Shown here in pieces: positions 24,124 through 32,142 of a DNA stretch of 64,000 bases. The position numbers and the translations under genes are program-made. Origin of the DNA: Streptomyces hygroscopicus subsp. hygroscopicus (lineage in GTDB: Bacteria > Actinomycetota > Actinomycetes > Streptomycetales > Streptomycetaceae). The notes under the pieces were generated by a model. The model was given only the letters and a program-made list of their open reading frames with translations, was not told the origin of the DNA and did not search any database. The stretch covers positions 1 through 64,000 of the forward strand of contig NZ_BSSM01000025.1 of the NCBI RefSeq assembly GCF_030269125.1. The letters are read 5' to 3'. The first letter of the stretch is position 1. Each line of letters starts with the position of its first letter.

Positions 24124-24869
24124 AACAGGCAGACGACGAGGGCGGAGCAGGGGAGCGCGAGGGCGAGGCGCCACTGCGCGGGGGACGCGGTCGCCTCCTC
24201 GATGACGGGCATCGAACCGGCGTACCCCCGGCTCACCATGGCCAGATGCACGCGCTCCCCGCGCTCGTAGGAGCGGATGAACAGCGCGCCGGCGGACTTG
24301 GCGAGCACCCCCCAGTGCCGTACGCCCCGCGCCTCGAAGCCGCGGGAGGCGCGGGCGATCCGCATCCGGCGCATCTCGTCGGTGATGACGTCGCCGTAGC
24401 GGATCATGAAGGAGGCGATCTGCACCAGCAGCGGCGGCAGCTTCAACCGCTCCAGGCCGAGCAGGAGTTGGCGCAGTTCGGTGGTGGCGGCGAGGAGCAC
24501 GGACGCGGCGACGCCGAGGGTGCCCTTGGCGAGCACGTTCCACGCGCCCCACAGCCCGTTCACACTCAGTGAGAGGCCGAGGACGTGCACCCGCTCGCCC
24601 TCCGCGACGAACGGCATGAGCACCGCGAACGCCACGAAGGGCACCTCGATCAGCAGCCGCCGCAGCAGGAACCGGGCCGGGACGCGGGCGAGCCGGGCGA
24701 CGACCGCGAGCAGCACGGCGTACACCGCGAACGCCCACACCGCCTCACGCGGGGTCGAGACCACGACCAGCACGAAGAGGAATGCGGCGGCGAGCTTGGT
24801 GTGCGGCGGGAGCGTGTGCACGGGCGAGTCCCCGCGCCGGTACAGCCGATGGGCGTGGCCGGCTCCCAT
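24108..24869 (-). CDS. cbiQ: ECF transporter transmembrane (T) component CbiQ/NikQ
   Basis: 253 residues, ATG. About five membrane helices (from LAAAFLFVLVVV to ALALPCSALVVCLLG). Two coupling motifs characteristic of ECF T-proteins lie in the cytoplasmic helices: RASRGFEARG and VSRGYAG, which contact the ATPases. The N-terminal RGDSPVHTLPPHTKL is the usual CbiQ opening. It starts 1 base after cbiM ends and is translationally coupled to it. Confidence 0.92.
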   Translation of the reverse strand: MGAGHAHRLYRRGDSPVHTLPPHTKLAAAFLFVLVVVSTPREAVWAFAVYAVLLAVVARLARVPARFLLRRLLIEVPFVAFAVLMPFVAEGERVHVLGLSLSVNGLWGAWNVLAKGTLGVAASVLLAATTELRQLLLGLERLKLPPLLVQIASFMIRYGDVITDEMRRMRIARASRGFEARGVRHWGVLAKSAGALFIRSYERGERVHLAMVSRGYAGSMPVIEEATASPAQWRLALALPCSALVVCLLGWTL

Positions 24870-24870
24870 G

Positions 24871-25914
24871 TCACAGACCCGAGTCGACCGGCGAGGCGTC
24901 CTCGCCGCGGCGCCCGCGCACGGCCCAGAACACCGCGCTGCCCGCCACCACCGTGACCCCGACGCCGATCACGCCCGCGAGCCCGCCGGACAGCCGCTGG
25001 TCGGAGACGTCCGCGACGCCGTAGCCGGCGAGCGGGGAGCCGGCCGAGGCGTGCTCCTTCTCCTTGGTGTCGATCCCCCTGTCGTGCGCGACCTTCTCCA
25101 GGCCGTCGGGGTTCGCGGAGGCGTAGAAGCTGACGAAACCGGCGAGCACGAGGGAGGCGGCCAGGCCGCCCGCCCACAGCCCGCGCCGGGAGGCGCGCGC
25201 CGCCGGCGCGGGCGTGCCGACCGGGGCGTCCACCAGTTCGCCGGCCACCCGCAGCCGTAGCCGCTGCCGCAGCCCGCGCGCGCCGTGCACCAGATCCGGG
25301 CGCACGGCGATCACGGCGCCGACGGTCAGCGCGGTGATGACCGCCTCGCCGACGCCGATCAGCACATGGACGCCGATCATGGCGGTGGCGACCTTGCCCA
25401 TCGAGACGTCGGTGGTGCCGCCGACCGCGTAGACGAGGGTGAAGGCGACGGCCGCGGCCGGCACGGAGAGGAACGCGGCGACGAAGGAGGCGACGGTCAC
25501 CGAGCGGCGGCCCCGGGGCAGCACGGCGAGCAGGGCGCGGAAGACGGCGTACGACACCACCGTGGTCACCAGCGCCATGTCCGTGATGTTCACGCCGAGC
25601 GCGGTCAGCCCGCCGTCGGCGAACAGCACGCCCTGCATCAGCAGCACCACGGACACGCACAGCACGCCCGTGTACGGACCGACGAGGATCGCGGCGAGCG
25701 CCCCGCCCAGCAGATGACCACTGGTGCCTGCCGCGACGGGGAAGTTCAGCATCTGCACGGCGAAGATGAACGCGGCGACCAGCCCGGCCAGCGGGGCCGT
25801 CCGCTCGTCCAGTTCCCGGCGGGCGCCGCGCAGGCTCACCGCGAGGGCACCGGCGGCGACCACTCCGGTGACGGCGGAGGTGGGGGCGTCGATGAATCCG
25901 TCAGGTACATGCAC
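24871..25914 (-). CDS. cbiM: Nickel/cobalt ECF permease, fused CbiM-CbiN (NikMN) type
   Basis: 347 residues, ATG. The first about 215 residues are the metal-binding permease: it opens MHVPDGF, where the N-terminal Met-His chelates the metal, and continues with seven or so membrane helices including GTSGHLLGG and GVNITDMAL. After a linker, a CbiN-like domain follows: a helix, FYASANPDGLEKVAHDRG (PDGLE motif) and a final helix. The fusion is known in nickel/cobalt systems. MHxPDG rather than MHIMEG, and a perfect Nur box upstream, point to nickel. No B12 riboswitch fits the 150-base leader. Confidence 0.9.
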   Translation of the reverse strand: MHVPDGFIDAPTSAVTGVVAAGALAVSLRGARRELDERTAPLAGLVAAFIFAVQMLNFPVAAGTSGHLLGGALAAILVGPYTGVLCVSVVLLMQGVLFADGGLTALGVNITDMALVTTVVSYAVFRALLAVLPRGRRSVTVASFVAAFLSVPAAAVAFTLVYAVGGTTDVSMGKVATAMIGVHVLIGVGEAVITALTVGAVIAVRPDLVHGARGLRQRLRLRVAGELVDAPVGTPAPAARASRRGLWAGGLAASLVLAGFVSFYASANPDGLEKVAHDRGIDTKEKEHASAGSPLAGYGVADVSDQRLSGGLAGVIGVGVTVVAGSAVFWAVRGRRGEDASPVDSGL

Positions 25915-25934
25915 CGTTTGATTTTAGACGCTTG

Positions 25935-25951
25935 TTGCAAACCTTTTGCAA
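25935..25951. promoter_or_regulatory. Nur box (nickel-responsive Fur-family operator)
   Basis: TTGCAA-ACCTT-TTGCAA, an exact match to the Nur consensus described in Streptomyces coelicolor (TTGCAA-N5-TTGCAA), 21 bases upstream of the cbiM ATG and therefore over or beside the promoter. Nickel-loaded Nur would repress the transporter. Confidence 0.82.
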
Positions 25952-26065
25952 GTGCCAGATTCTCGTCAGGCGTCTCGGGGGGCGCGTCCCGGGAAATGTG
26001 CGACATTGGAGAGAAAGCGGATGAAGAGCTTTCGCATAGGTCACTCAGTGTGAAAGGGCGGTCCG

Positions 26066-26404
26066 ATGTCTGTGATCGAGCAGTACGCGCGCGCCCATGT
26101 CGTCACGGATGACGAGGACCCCGGGGCCGTCCCGGTGAGGCTGCGGTACGACCCCGACGACGATCCGCGCTCGGTACGGATCGATCTCCCGGGCACGCAT
26201 GAGTGGACCTTCTCCCGCGCCCTGCTGGAACGGGGTCTGCGCGCACCGGCCGAGAGCGGCTCCGTTCGGGTGTGGCCGTGCGGCCGGGTCCAGGCGGTCG
26301 TGGAGTTCCACTCCGCCGACGGCGTCGACGTGCTCCAGTTCGACTCCAAGGCGCTGATCCGCTTCCTGCGCCGGACCTACACGGCCGTGCCGGTGCACAA
26401 CTGA
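26066..26404 (+). CDS. ssgE: SsgA-like sporulation/cell division protein (probably SsgE)
   Basis: 112 residues; a TGA 15 bases upstream in frame fixes ATG 26066 as the earliest start. SsgA-like proteins steer septum formation and spore-wall remodelling in sporulating actinomycetes. The core is clear: PVRLRYDPDDDPRSVRIDLPG, WTFSRALLERGL, SGSVRVWPCG, then VLQFDSKALIRFLRRTY. The usual C-terminal helix of SsgA (136 residues) is missing. The ssgE symbol comes from the neighbouring penicillin-binding protein gene, the arrangement I recall for S. coelicolor ssgE, which affects spore separation. Confidence 0.78.
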   Translation: MSVIEQYARAHVVTDDEDPGAVPVRLRYDPDDDPRSVRIDLPGTHEWTFSRALLERGLRAPAESGSVRVWPCGRVQAVVEFHSADGVDVLQFDSKALIRFLRRTYTAVPVHN

Positions 26405-26417
26405 ACGGGCGGGCCGG

Positions 26418-28082
26418 TCAGCCGCCCATCCTGAGCAGGTCCGCCACGATCGGGCCCGCGGTGTCGCCGCCGTGCCCGCCGGCCTGCACCACGCCGGCGG
26501 CCACCAGGTCGCCCCGGTAGGCCGTGAACCAGCCGTTCGGCTTCTTCTGCCCGTCGACCTCGGCCGAGCCGGTCTTCGCCCCGTAGTCCGGGCCCAGCCC
26601 GGCCATCGCCTTGGCGGCCGTGCCGTAGTCCGCCGTGAACTTCATGACGTCCTTGAGCTGGGCCTGCGTCTTGGCGGACATGGTGCGCGCGGCCTTCGCC
26701 AGGGTGCGGTGGTCCACGTCGGGGGAGACCAGGTACGGCTGGTGGAAGCGGCCCGACTGCACGGTGGCCGCGACGGACGCCATGTTCAGCGGGTTCATGC
26801 GCACCCCGCCCTGGCCGATCAGCGAGGCGCCCATCTGCGCGCCGCTCTGCACCGGGACGGAGCCGTCGAAGGAGGGCACGCCGATGGCCCAGTTGTCCAT
26901 GCCGAGGCCGTAGACCTCCTGGGCCTCCTTGGTCAGGTCGCTGTTCGACAGTTTCGGCGCGAAGTCGATGAAGGCGTTGTTGCAGGACACGCCGAAGGCG
27001 GTCTTGAACGTGCCCTTCTTGATCTCGGAGTTGTCGTCGTTGTGGAACGTCCAGCCCGCGAGCTTGTACGTCTTGGGGCAGGGGTGCGAGGCGTTCGGGC
27101 TGACGAGCTTCTTCTCGAACAGCATGGTCGAGGTCACGATCTTCATCGTGGAGCCGGGCGCGAGGGAGCCCTGGAAGCCGACGTTGAAGCCGTGCGCGCT
27201 GTTGGCGACCGCCAGGATCTCGCCGGTGGAGGGCCGCAGCACGACCACGGAGGCGCGCGCCTTCCTGCCGACCTGCCGCTCGGCCTCCGCCTGGAGCTTC
27301 GGGTCCAGCGTGGTCTTCACGGTGCCCGGGGTGCCCTGGCTCAGCGTCACCAGCGTCTTGTCGGACAGCTTCGCCTTCCGCGACGCCTTGCCGCGCACCA
27401 CGCGCAGCTCCACGCCGGCCGTGCCGCCCGCCTTCTTGCCGTACTTCTCGCGCAGCCCGTCCAGCACGGTGCCCAGCGAGGGGTACCGGGCGGCCGTCAG
27501 CTCGCCGCCGTCGCGGTCCAGGGCCTTGACGGGCGGGGTGCCGGAGTCGCCGGTGACGAGCGTGTCGCCGTCCCGCAGGTCCGGGTGGACGACGGAGGAG
27601 TGCCAGTCGACCAGGGGCTTGCCGTCGCTCGCCCGTCGTACGACGGTGAGCGAACTGCTGTACGCCAGCGGCCTGGAGACGCCCTTGTAGGCCAGCGTCG
27701 CCTTGACGGAGTAGGGCACCTTGGCGCCCGTGGCGGTGCCCGGGGTGAGGGTGACGCCCGTGAGGTGGGCGTCCTTGCCGTAGCCGGTGAGCAGGGCGGT
27801 GGCGGCGGAGGGGTCGTTCGTGACGGCCGCCGCGTCGGCGACCTCGCCCCGCTGCCAGGAGGTCAGGAAGCGGGTGGCGGCGGTCCGCACCTCGGCCGCG
27901 CTGACGGGGCCGGTCCTCACGTTCTCGTGGTGCGCCGTGGCGCTCGACTCGCCGGCCGCCGAACCGCCGCCGTACAGCGCGTAGGCGGTGAGTCCGGCGC
28001 CGCAGGCGACCAGGGCGATCACTCCGCCTATCACACCGGGCGGGGCCGTGCGCCGTTCGGCGACCCGTCTTCTCTTGCCCAC
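26418..28082 (-). CDS. Class B penicillin-binding protein (transpeptidase with NTF2-like domain)
   Basis: 554 residues, GTG start. One N-terminal membrane anchor (about 16-37), an NTF2-like domain of the MecA N-terminal type (about 60-150), a short dimerisation region and a transpeptidase domain with all three motifs: S311-T-M-K314, S366-C-N368 and K503-T-G505. It crosslinks peptidoglycan outside the membrane. The gene converges with the SsgA-like gene; SsgA-like proteins are thought to recruit penicillin-binding proteins, so a joint role in spore-wall synthesis is plausible. Confidence 0.9.
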   Translation of the reverse strand: MGKRRRVAERRTAPPGVIGGVIALVACGAGLTAYALYGGGSAAGESSATAHHENVRTGPVSAAEVRTAATRFLTSWQRGEVADAAAVTNDPSAATALLTGYGKDAHLTGVTLTPGTATGAKVPYSVKATLAYKGVSRPLAYSSSLTVVRRASDGKPLVDWHSSVVHPDLRDGDTLVTGDSGTPPVKALDRDGGELTAARYPSLGTVLDGLREKYGKKAGGTAGVELRVVRGKASRKAKLSDKTLVTLSQGTPGTVKTTLDPKLQAEAERQVGRKARASVVVLRPSTGEILAVANSAHGFNVGFQGSLAPGSTMKIVTSTMLFEKKLVSPNASHPCPKTYKLAGWTFHNDDNSEIKKGTFKTAFGVSCNNAFIDFAPKLSNSDLTKEAQEVYGLGMDNWAIGVPSFDGSVPVQSGAQMGASLIGQGGVRMNPLNMASVAATVQSGRFHQPYLVSPDVDHRTLAKAARTMSAKTQAQLKDVMKFTADYGTAAKAMAGLGPDYGAKTGSAEVDGQKKPNGWFTAYRGDLVAAGVVQAGGHGGDTAGPIVADLLRMGG

Positions 28083-28219
28083 AGCCTCTGTTCCTCCGCG
28101 CTTCCGGGTCCCCCGCAGCCCCTCGACTCCCCAACGACGGAACTCACCCTAAAGTCCCGAGCGGGGCGGGTGACGTCCCCGGTCATTCCGTAGCACGGTT
28201 GCGACAATCGGATCGGCGG

Positions 28220-28660
28220 TCAGCCGAGGAGTGAACGGAACCGTTCGATGTTCCGGCGGCGCATGGTGAGGAAGGCCAGCCAGGAGCCGTCGGCGTAGTG
28301 CACCCGGAACCGGGCCATCAACTGGAGCCGGGGCCGCCGTTCGACCCGTGCCACCCATGTCCTCGGCACCTCCCACACCGGGGTCCCGTCCAACGGCTTG
28401 ACCAGCCCGACGCGCTGGTCCGTCACGCGCAGCAGCAGCGCGCCGGAGGTGCTCGGCATCTGCGACGCGATGCTGCCCCGCACACCGCCCCGGGCGCCGA
28501 CCCGGTTCATCAGGTCGTTCGCGAGGACACCGCCGAGGTTGACGCTGACGCCCTTGGCGCTCGCCGCCGGAACGACGGAGGCGTACGCCAGGAGCCGCTC
28601 CCCGGGCGTCAGCAGATGACGGGCGGCACGCTCGCGCAGTTCGGACATGCCCATGATCAT
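28220..28660 (-). CDS. Conserved protein of unknown function
   Basis: Up to 146 residues; ATG 28660 is the longest start, and 28654 and 28648 (MSELRERAARHLL) are equally reasonable. It has no membrane helix. An N-terminal helix is followed by LLTPGERLLAYASVV and beta strands with LLLRVTDQRVGLVKP, VWEVPRTWVARVERR and FRVHYADGSWLAFLTM, a pattern like PH/GRAM-type membrane-binding domains. No family is named with confidence. It lies in the same direction as pmt and the penicillin-binding protein gene. Confidence 0.7.
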   Translation of the reverse strand: MIMGMSELRERAARHLLTPGERLLAYASVVPAASAKGVSVNLGGVLANDLMNRVGARGGVRGSIASQMPSTSGALLLRVTDQRVGLVKPLDGTPVWEVPRTWVARVERRPRLQLMARFRVHYADGSWLAFLTMRRRNIERFRSLLG

Positions 28661-28693
28661 AGGCAGCCGGCCCGGGGGACGGGCGCGTACCGG

Positions 28694-30442
28694 CTAGACC
28701 CAGGTGTCCAGCCACATCCGCGCCCGCCACGAGTCGATCGGGATCGCCGTGCCGGTGAACAGGGGCCAGAAGTAGATGAAGTTCCAGGCGATCAGCAGGA
28801 CCAGGATGCCCGCGGAGGTGGCGCCGACCACGCGGCGGGTGTCGTTGGAGCCCGGTGGGCCGATGATCGCGCCGATCATCATCGCCACGGCCAGACACAG
28901 GAACGGCACGAAGACGACCGCGTAGAAGAAGAAGATCGTCCGGTCCTGGTAGAGGAACCACGGCAGATAACCGGCCGCGACGGCGCAGGCGATGGCGCCG
29001 GCCCGCCAGTCGCGGCGGAACGCCCAGCGCCACAGGACGTACACGATCGCGAAGCAGGCCGCCCACCACAGCAGCGGCGTGCCGAGCGCCAGCACCTCGC
29101 GCGCGCACTTCTGCCCCGCGTCCGCCGGGCAGCCGTCGGAGCCGGGGGACGGCGACTCGTAGAAGTACGACACCGGGCGGCCGAGGACCAGCCAGCTCCA
29201 CGGGTTGGACTGGTAGGTGTGCGGGGAGTCCAGGTGGAGGTGGAACTCGTACACCTCGTGCTCGTAGTGCCACAGGCTGCGCACCCAGTCCGGCAGGAAG
29301 GACCAGAAGCCGCCCCGGCCGTCGGTGACCGCCCAGTTGCGGAAGTAACCGCCGGTGCCGTCCGTGGGGGAGAGGATCCAGCCGAGCCAGGACAGGAGGT
29401 ACACGGCGACGGCCACCGGGACCGTCGCCAGGAAGGTGATGCCCGTGTCGTACTTCAGGACCGCCAGGCGCGGGTAGCGGGCGCCGGCCACCTTGCGGGC
29501 GCCGACGTCCCACAGCAGCGCCATCACACAGAACGCGGCCAGGACGTACAGGCCGTTCCACTTGGTGCCGATGGCCAGACCCAGCATCAGCCCGGCCGCC
29601 CAGCGCCAGGGGCGCCAGCCGAACCGGAAGGAGTCCGCCACCCGCGCGTTCGGGCGGACCAGGCCGTCCGGCCCGGCGGGCAGCGCGGCCGCCAGTCTCG
29701 CCCGTGACCGGTCCCGGTCGACGAGCAGACAGCCGAAGGCGGCCACCACGAAGAACATCAGCACGCCGTCGAGCAGCGAGGTGCGGCTCATCACGAAGTG
29801 CAGCCCGTCCACCGCGAGCAGCCCGCCCGCGAGGCAGCCCAGGAACGTCGAGCGGAACATCCGGCGCCCGATCCGGCACAGCATCAGCACGCTCAGCGTG
29901 CCGAGCAGCGCGGTCATGAACCGCCAGCCGAACGGGTTGAACCCGAACATCAGCTCGCCGAGCCCGATCACGTACTTCCCGACCGGCGGGTGCACGACGT
30001 ACGCCGCGTCCGCCGGGATCGCCAGATGCCCGTGCGTCTGGAGGACCAGGTCGTTGGCGTTCTTGTCCCAGTTGACCTCGAAGCCGCGGTGGACCAGTGC
30101 CCACGCGTCCTTGGCGTAGTACGTCTCGTCGAATATCACCGCCCGCGGGCTGCCCAGGTTCCAGAACCGCAGCACGCCCGCGACCAGCGTCACCAGCAGC
30201 GGACCCACCCAGCCCGACCAGCGGGTGATCCGGTCGGCCAGGACGGGCGGCACGCCGAGCGCCCGCCACAGCCGCGGACTCGGCTCCGCGTACGGCGGCA
30301 CCAGCCGGTCCCGGACGTCGCCCGCGGGCGCGTCCGTCGCCGGCGCGTACCCGAACCGGCGCAGCCGCTGCTGCCACGGCGTCCGCCGGTCGTGCGGCGC
30401 CTGGCCCTGCCTCAGATCCATGGAGGACGCGGTACTGGTCAC
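28694..30442 (-). CDS. pmt: Protein O-mannosyltransferase
   Basis: About 582 residues from GTG 30442 (an ATG lies eight codons later). A polytopic GT39 enzyme with 10-12 membrane helices that moves mannose from polyprenyl-phosphate-mannose to secreted proteins. The catalytic first loop holds FDETYYAKDAWAL (the Asp-Glu pair); PVGKYVIGLGEL and SRTSLLDGVLMFF follow, and a large loop with HLDSPHTYQSNPWSW is the PMT-type MIR-less loop of bacteria. In S. coelicolor Pmt is needed for phage phiC31 receptor glycosylation and cell-wall antibiotic tolerance. It is divergent from rsmI. Confidence 0.92.
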   Translation of the reverse strand: MTSTASSMDLRQGQAPHDRRTPWQQRLRRFGYAPATDAPAGDVRDRLVPPYAEPSPRLWRALGVPPVLADRITRWSGWVGPLLVTLVAGVLRFWNLGSPRAVIFDETYYAKDAWALVHRGFEVNWDKNANDLVLQTHGHLAIPADAAYVVHPPVGKYVIGLGELMFGFNPFGWRFMTALLGTLSVLMLCRIGRRMFRSTFLGCLAGGLLAVDGLHFVMSRTSLLDGVLMFFVVAAFGCLLVDRDRSRARLAAALPAGPDGLVRPNARVADSFRFGWRPWRWAAGLMLGLAIGTKWNGLYVLAAFCVMALLWDVGARKVAGARYPRLAVLKYDTGITFLATVPVAVAVYLLSWLGWILSPTDGTGGYFRNWAVTDGRGGFWSFLPDWVRSLWHYEHEVYEFHLHLDSPHTYQSNPWSWLVLGRPVSYFYESPSPGSDGCPADAGQKCAREVLALGTPLLWWAACFAIVYVLWRWAFRRDWRAGAIACAVAAGYLPWFLYQDRTIFFFYAVVFVPFLCLAVAMMIGAIIGPPGSNDTRRVVGATSAGILVLLIAWNFIYFWPLFTGTAIPIDSWRARMWLDTWV

Positions 30443-30547
30443 CGCGCCATCGTAGGGAACGGTGCTGTGCGAGTCCCGTGCATGCGCGGCGCGGGCCGCG
30501 AAGCGGTCGTTTTCCTCCGGGTCGCGGACCCCTGCGAGGATGGGGGC

Positions 30548-31396
30548 GTGACTGGAACCCTTGTCCTCGCAGGTACCCCCATCGGCGACATCGCGGACGC
30601 GCCGCCCCGGCTGGCGCAGGAGCTGGCCGCCGCGGACGTGGTCGCCGCCGAGGACACCCGGCGGCTGCGCCGGCTCACCCAGGCGCTCGGCGTCACCCCG
30701 GGCGGCCGCGTGCTGTCGTACTTCGAGGGCAACGAGTCGGCGCGCACGCCGGAGCTGGTCGAGGAGCTGCTCGGCGGGGCGCGGGTGCTGCTCGTCACGG
30801 ACGCCGGCATGCCGTCGGTGTCCGACCCCGGCTACCGGCTGGTCGCGGCGGCCGTCGAGAAGGACATCCGCGTCACCGCCGTGCCCGGACCGTCCGCCGT
30901 GCTCACCGCGCTCGCCCTGTCCGGGCTGCCCGTGGACCGCTTCTGCTTCGAGGGCTTCCTGCCGCGCAAGGCGGGCGAGCGGCTGTCCCGGCTGCGGGAG
31001 GTCGCGGCCGAGCGGCGCACGCTGGTCTACTTCGAGGCCCCGCACCGCCTCGACGACACCCTCGCCGCGATGGCCGAGGTCTTCGGCGCCGAGCGGCGGG
31101 CCGCGGTGTGCCGGGAGCTGACCAAGACGTACGAGGAGGTACGCCGCGGCCCGCTGGCCGAGCTGGCGAGCTGGGCGGCGGAGGGCGTCCGCGGCGAGAT
31201 CACCGTGGTGGTCGAGGGCGCGCCCGAGACCGGGCCGGAGGAGCTGGACGCGGCGGAGCTGGTGCGCCGGGTGCGGGTGCGCGAGGAGGCCGGGGAGCGC
31301 CGCAAGGAGGCGATCGCGGCGGTGGCGGTGGAGGCGGGGTTGCCCAAGAGGATCGTGTTCGACGCCGTTGTCGCCGCGAAGCGCGACGATCGGTGA
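30548..31396 (+). CDS. rsmI: 16S rRNA 2'-O-ribose C1402 methyltransferase
   Basis: 282 residues, GTG start. RsmI methylates C1402 in the decoding centre using S-adenosylmethionine. Marks: LAGTPIGDIADAPPRL at the N-terminus, AEDTRRLRRL, VTDAGMPSVSDPGYRLV, the conserved VPGPSAVLTALALSGLP and FYFEAPHR-like YFEAPHRLDDTL. The C-terminal helix bundle ends AGLPKRIVFDAVV. It is transcribed away from pmt; 105 bases separate the starts. Confidence 0.94.
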   Translation: MTGTLVLAGTPIGDIADAPPRLAQELAAADVVAAEDTRRLRRLTQALGVTPGGRVLSYFEGNESARTPELVEELLGGARVLLVTDAGMPSVSDPGYRLVAAAVEKDIRVTAVPGPSAVLTALALSGLPVDRFCFEGFLPRKAGERLSRLREVAAERRTLVYFEAPHRLDDTLAAMAEVFGAERRAAVCRELTKTYEEVRRGPLAELASWAAEGVRGEITVVVEGAPETGPEELDAAELVRRVRVREEAGERRKEAIAAVAVEAGLPKRIVFDAVVAAKRDDR

Positions 31397-31403
31397 GGGG
31401 CCT

Positions 31404-31557
31404 GCTCATCCGGCGTTCCCGAGTAAAAACAGCCCTCTGAGCAGCGATCTTCTCGGATGAGCACAACGGCCAACGGGCGGCAAAAGGCTGTCTCCGTTGG
31501 CAAAGGGCGGAGGCGGCCCGGAGGGTCTTTTCGGCAAGGAAGACCCAAATCGCCTCC
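31404..31557 (+). promoter_or_regulatory. Highly structured leader between rsmI and the zinc-ribbon gene
   Basis: Four perfect stems occur in 154 bases: GCTCATCCG (31404-31412) with 31454-31462; GCCAACGG (31469-31476) with 31494-31501; GGAGGCG (31509-31515) with 31551-31557; and, inside the last, GGGTCTT (31523-31529) with 31540-31546. The third-codon GC bias typical of genes is absent here although a reading frame is open, so this looks like structured untranslated RNA. The first stem may double as the rsmI terminator. Confidence 0.55.
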
Positions 31558-31657
31558 AACACTCGACAGCCCCGGTGCATTCGCGTCGGCGAAGGCGTCC
31601 ACTGGTCGAAGGGACCCCGACAGCGGGGTGCTCGTCCAGCGGAAACGAGGAGCTGGC

Positions 31658-32080
31658 ATGGGTGAGATCGCAGGGCAGACCGGCCTCCGCGGTACGGCCA
31701 CGGCCGTCGTTCACGAGTCGTATTCATTCGCCTGCATGCGCTGCGGGCACGGCTGGGAGCAGTCGTACGCGATAGAGCACCACACGGACGCCGACGGGCA
31801 GGAGTTCGTGGTCTACGTGGCCGACGGCCGCGTCGTGCCGTCGCCGCTGCGCCGCCCCAGCTGCCACAACTGCGACGGCCACGTGGTGCGGATCATGCGC
31901 GCCGGACAGGTGTCGTCGGTCCGGGGCGCGGGCGCGCGGCATCGGCACGGCGCGCCGCTGGCCGGTCCGGTGGAGGTGCCCCAGGTCCCGATCGCCGCGG
32001 ACGGCGAGGGGGCGGGCGGCGCGCAGCACCACTGGCATCTGTCGGACCTGCTGCACCCCTTCCAGCGCAAGGCGGGCTGA
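31658..32080 (+). CDS. Zinc-ribbon protein of unknown function
   Basis: 140 residues from ATG 31658, preceded by GAGGAG; a longer open frame from 31457 lacks codon bias and overlaps the structured leader. Two CxxC pairs (C-M-R-C about residue 26, C-H-N-C about residue 70) should bind one zinc. Between them is a beta-rich segment (EQSYAIEHHTDADGQEFVVYVADG). The tail is low in complexity and ends HHWHLSDLLHPFQRKAG. The family is conserved in Streptomyces without a known role. Confidence 0.75.
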   Translation: MGEIAGQTGLRGTATAVVHESYSFACMRCGHGWEQSYAIEHHTDADGQEFVVYVADGRVVPSPLRRPSCHNCDGHVVRIMRAGQVSSVRGAGARHRHGAPLAGPVEVPQVPIAADGEGAGGAQHHWHLSDLLHPFQRKAG

Positions 32081-32142
32081 GCCGCCGGGGGAGCCCCCTG
32101 GGCGTCGGCCCCGGGGGTTCGCCCCTTCCGTAGGATCGGGGC

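Noticed and set aside
25915..26065. Cobalamin riboswitch before the ECF transporter
   Set aside because: The whole gap is about 150 bases and shows no B12-box-like conserved segment; a Nur box explains the regulation better.
31457..31657. N-terminal extension of the zinc-ribbon protein
   Set aside because: No GC3 bias, no ribosome site at 31457, and it overlaps the paired stems; ATG 31658 has GAGGAG in front.
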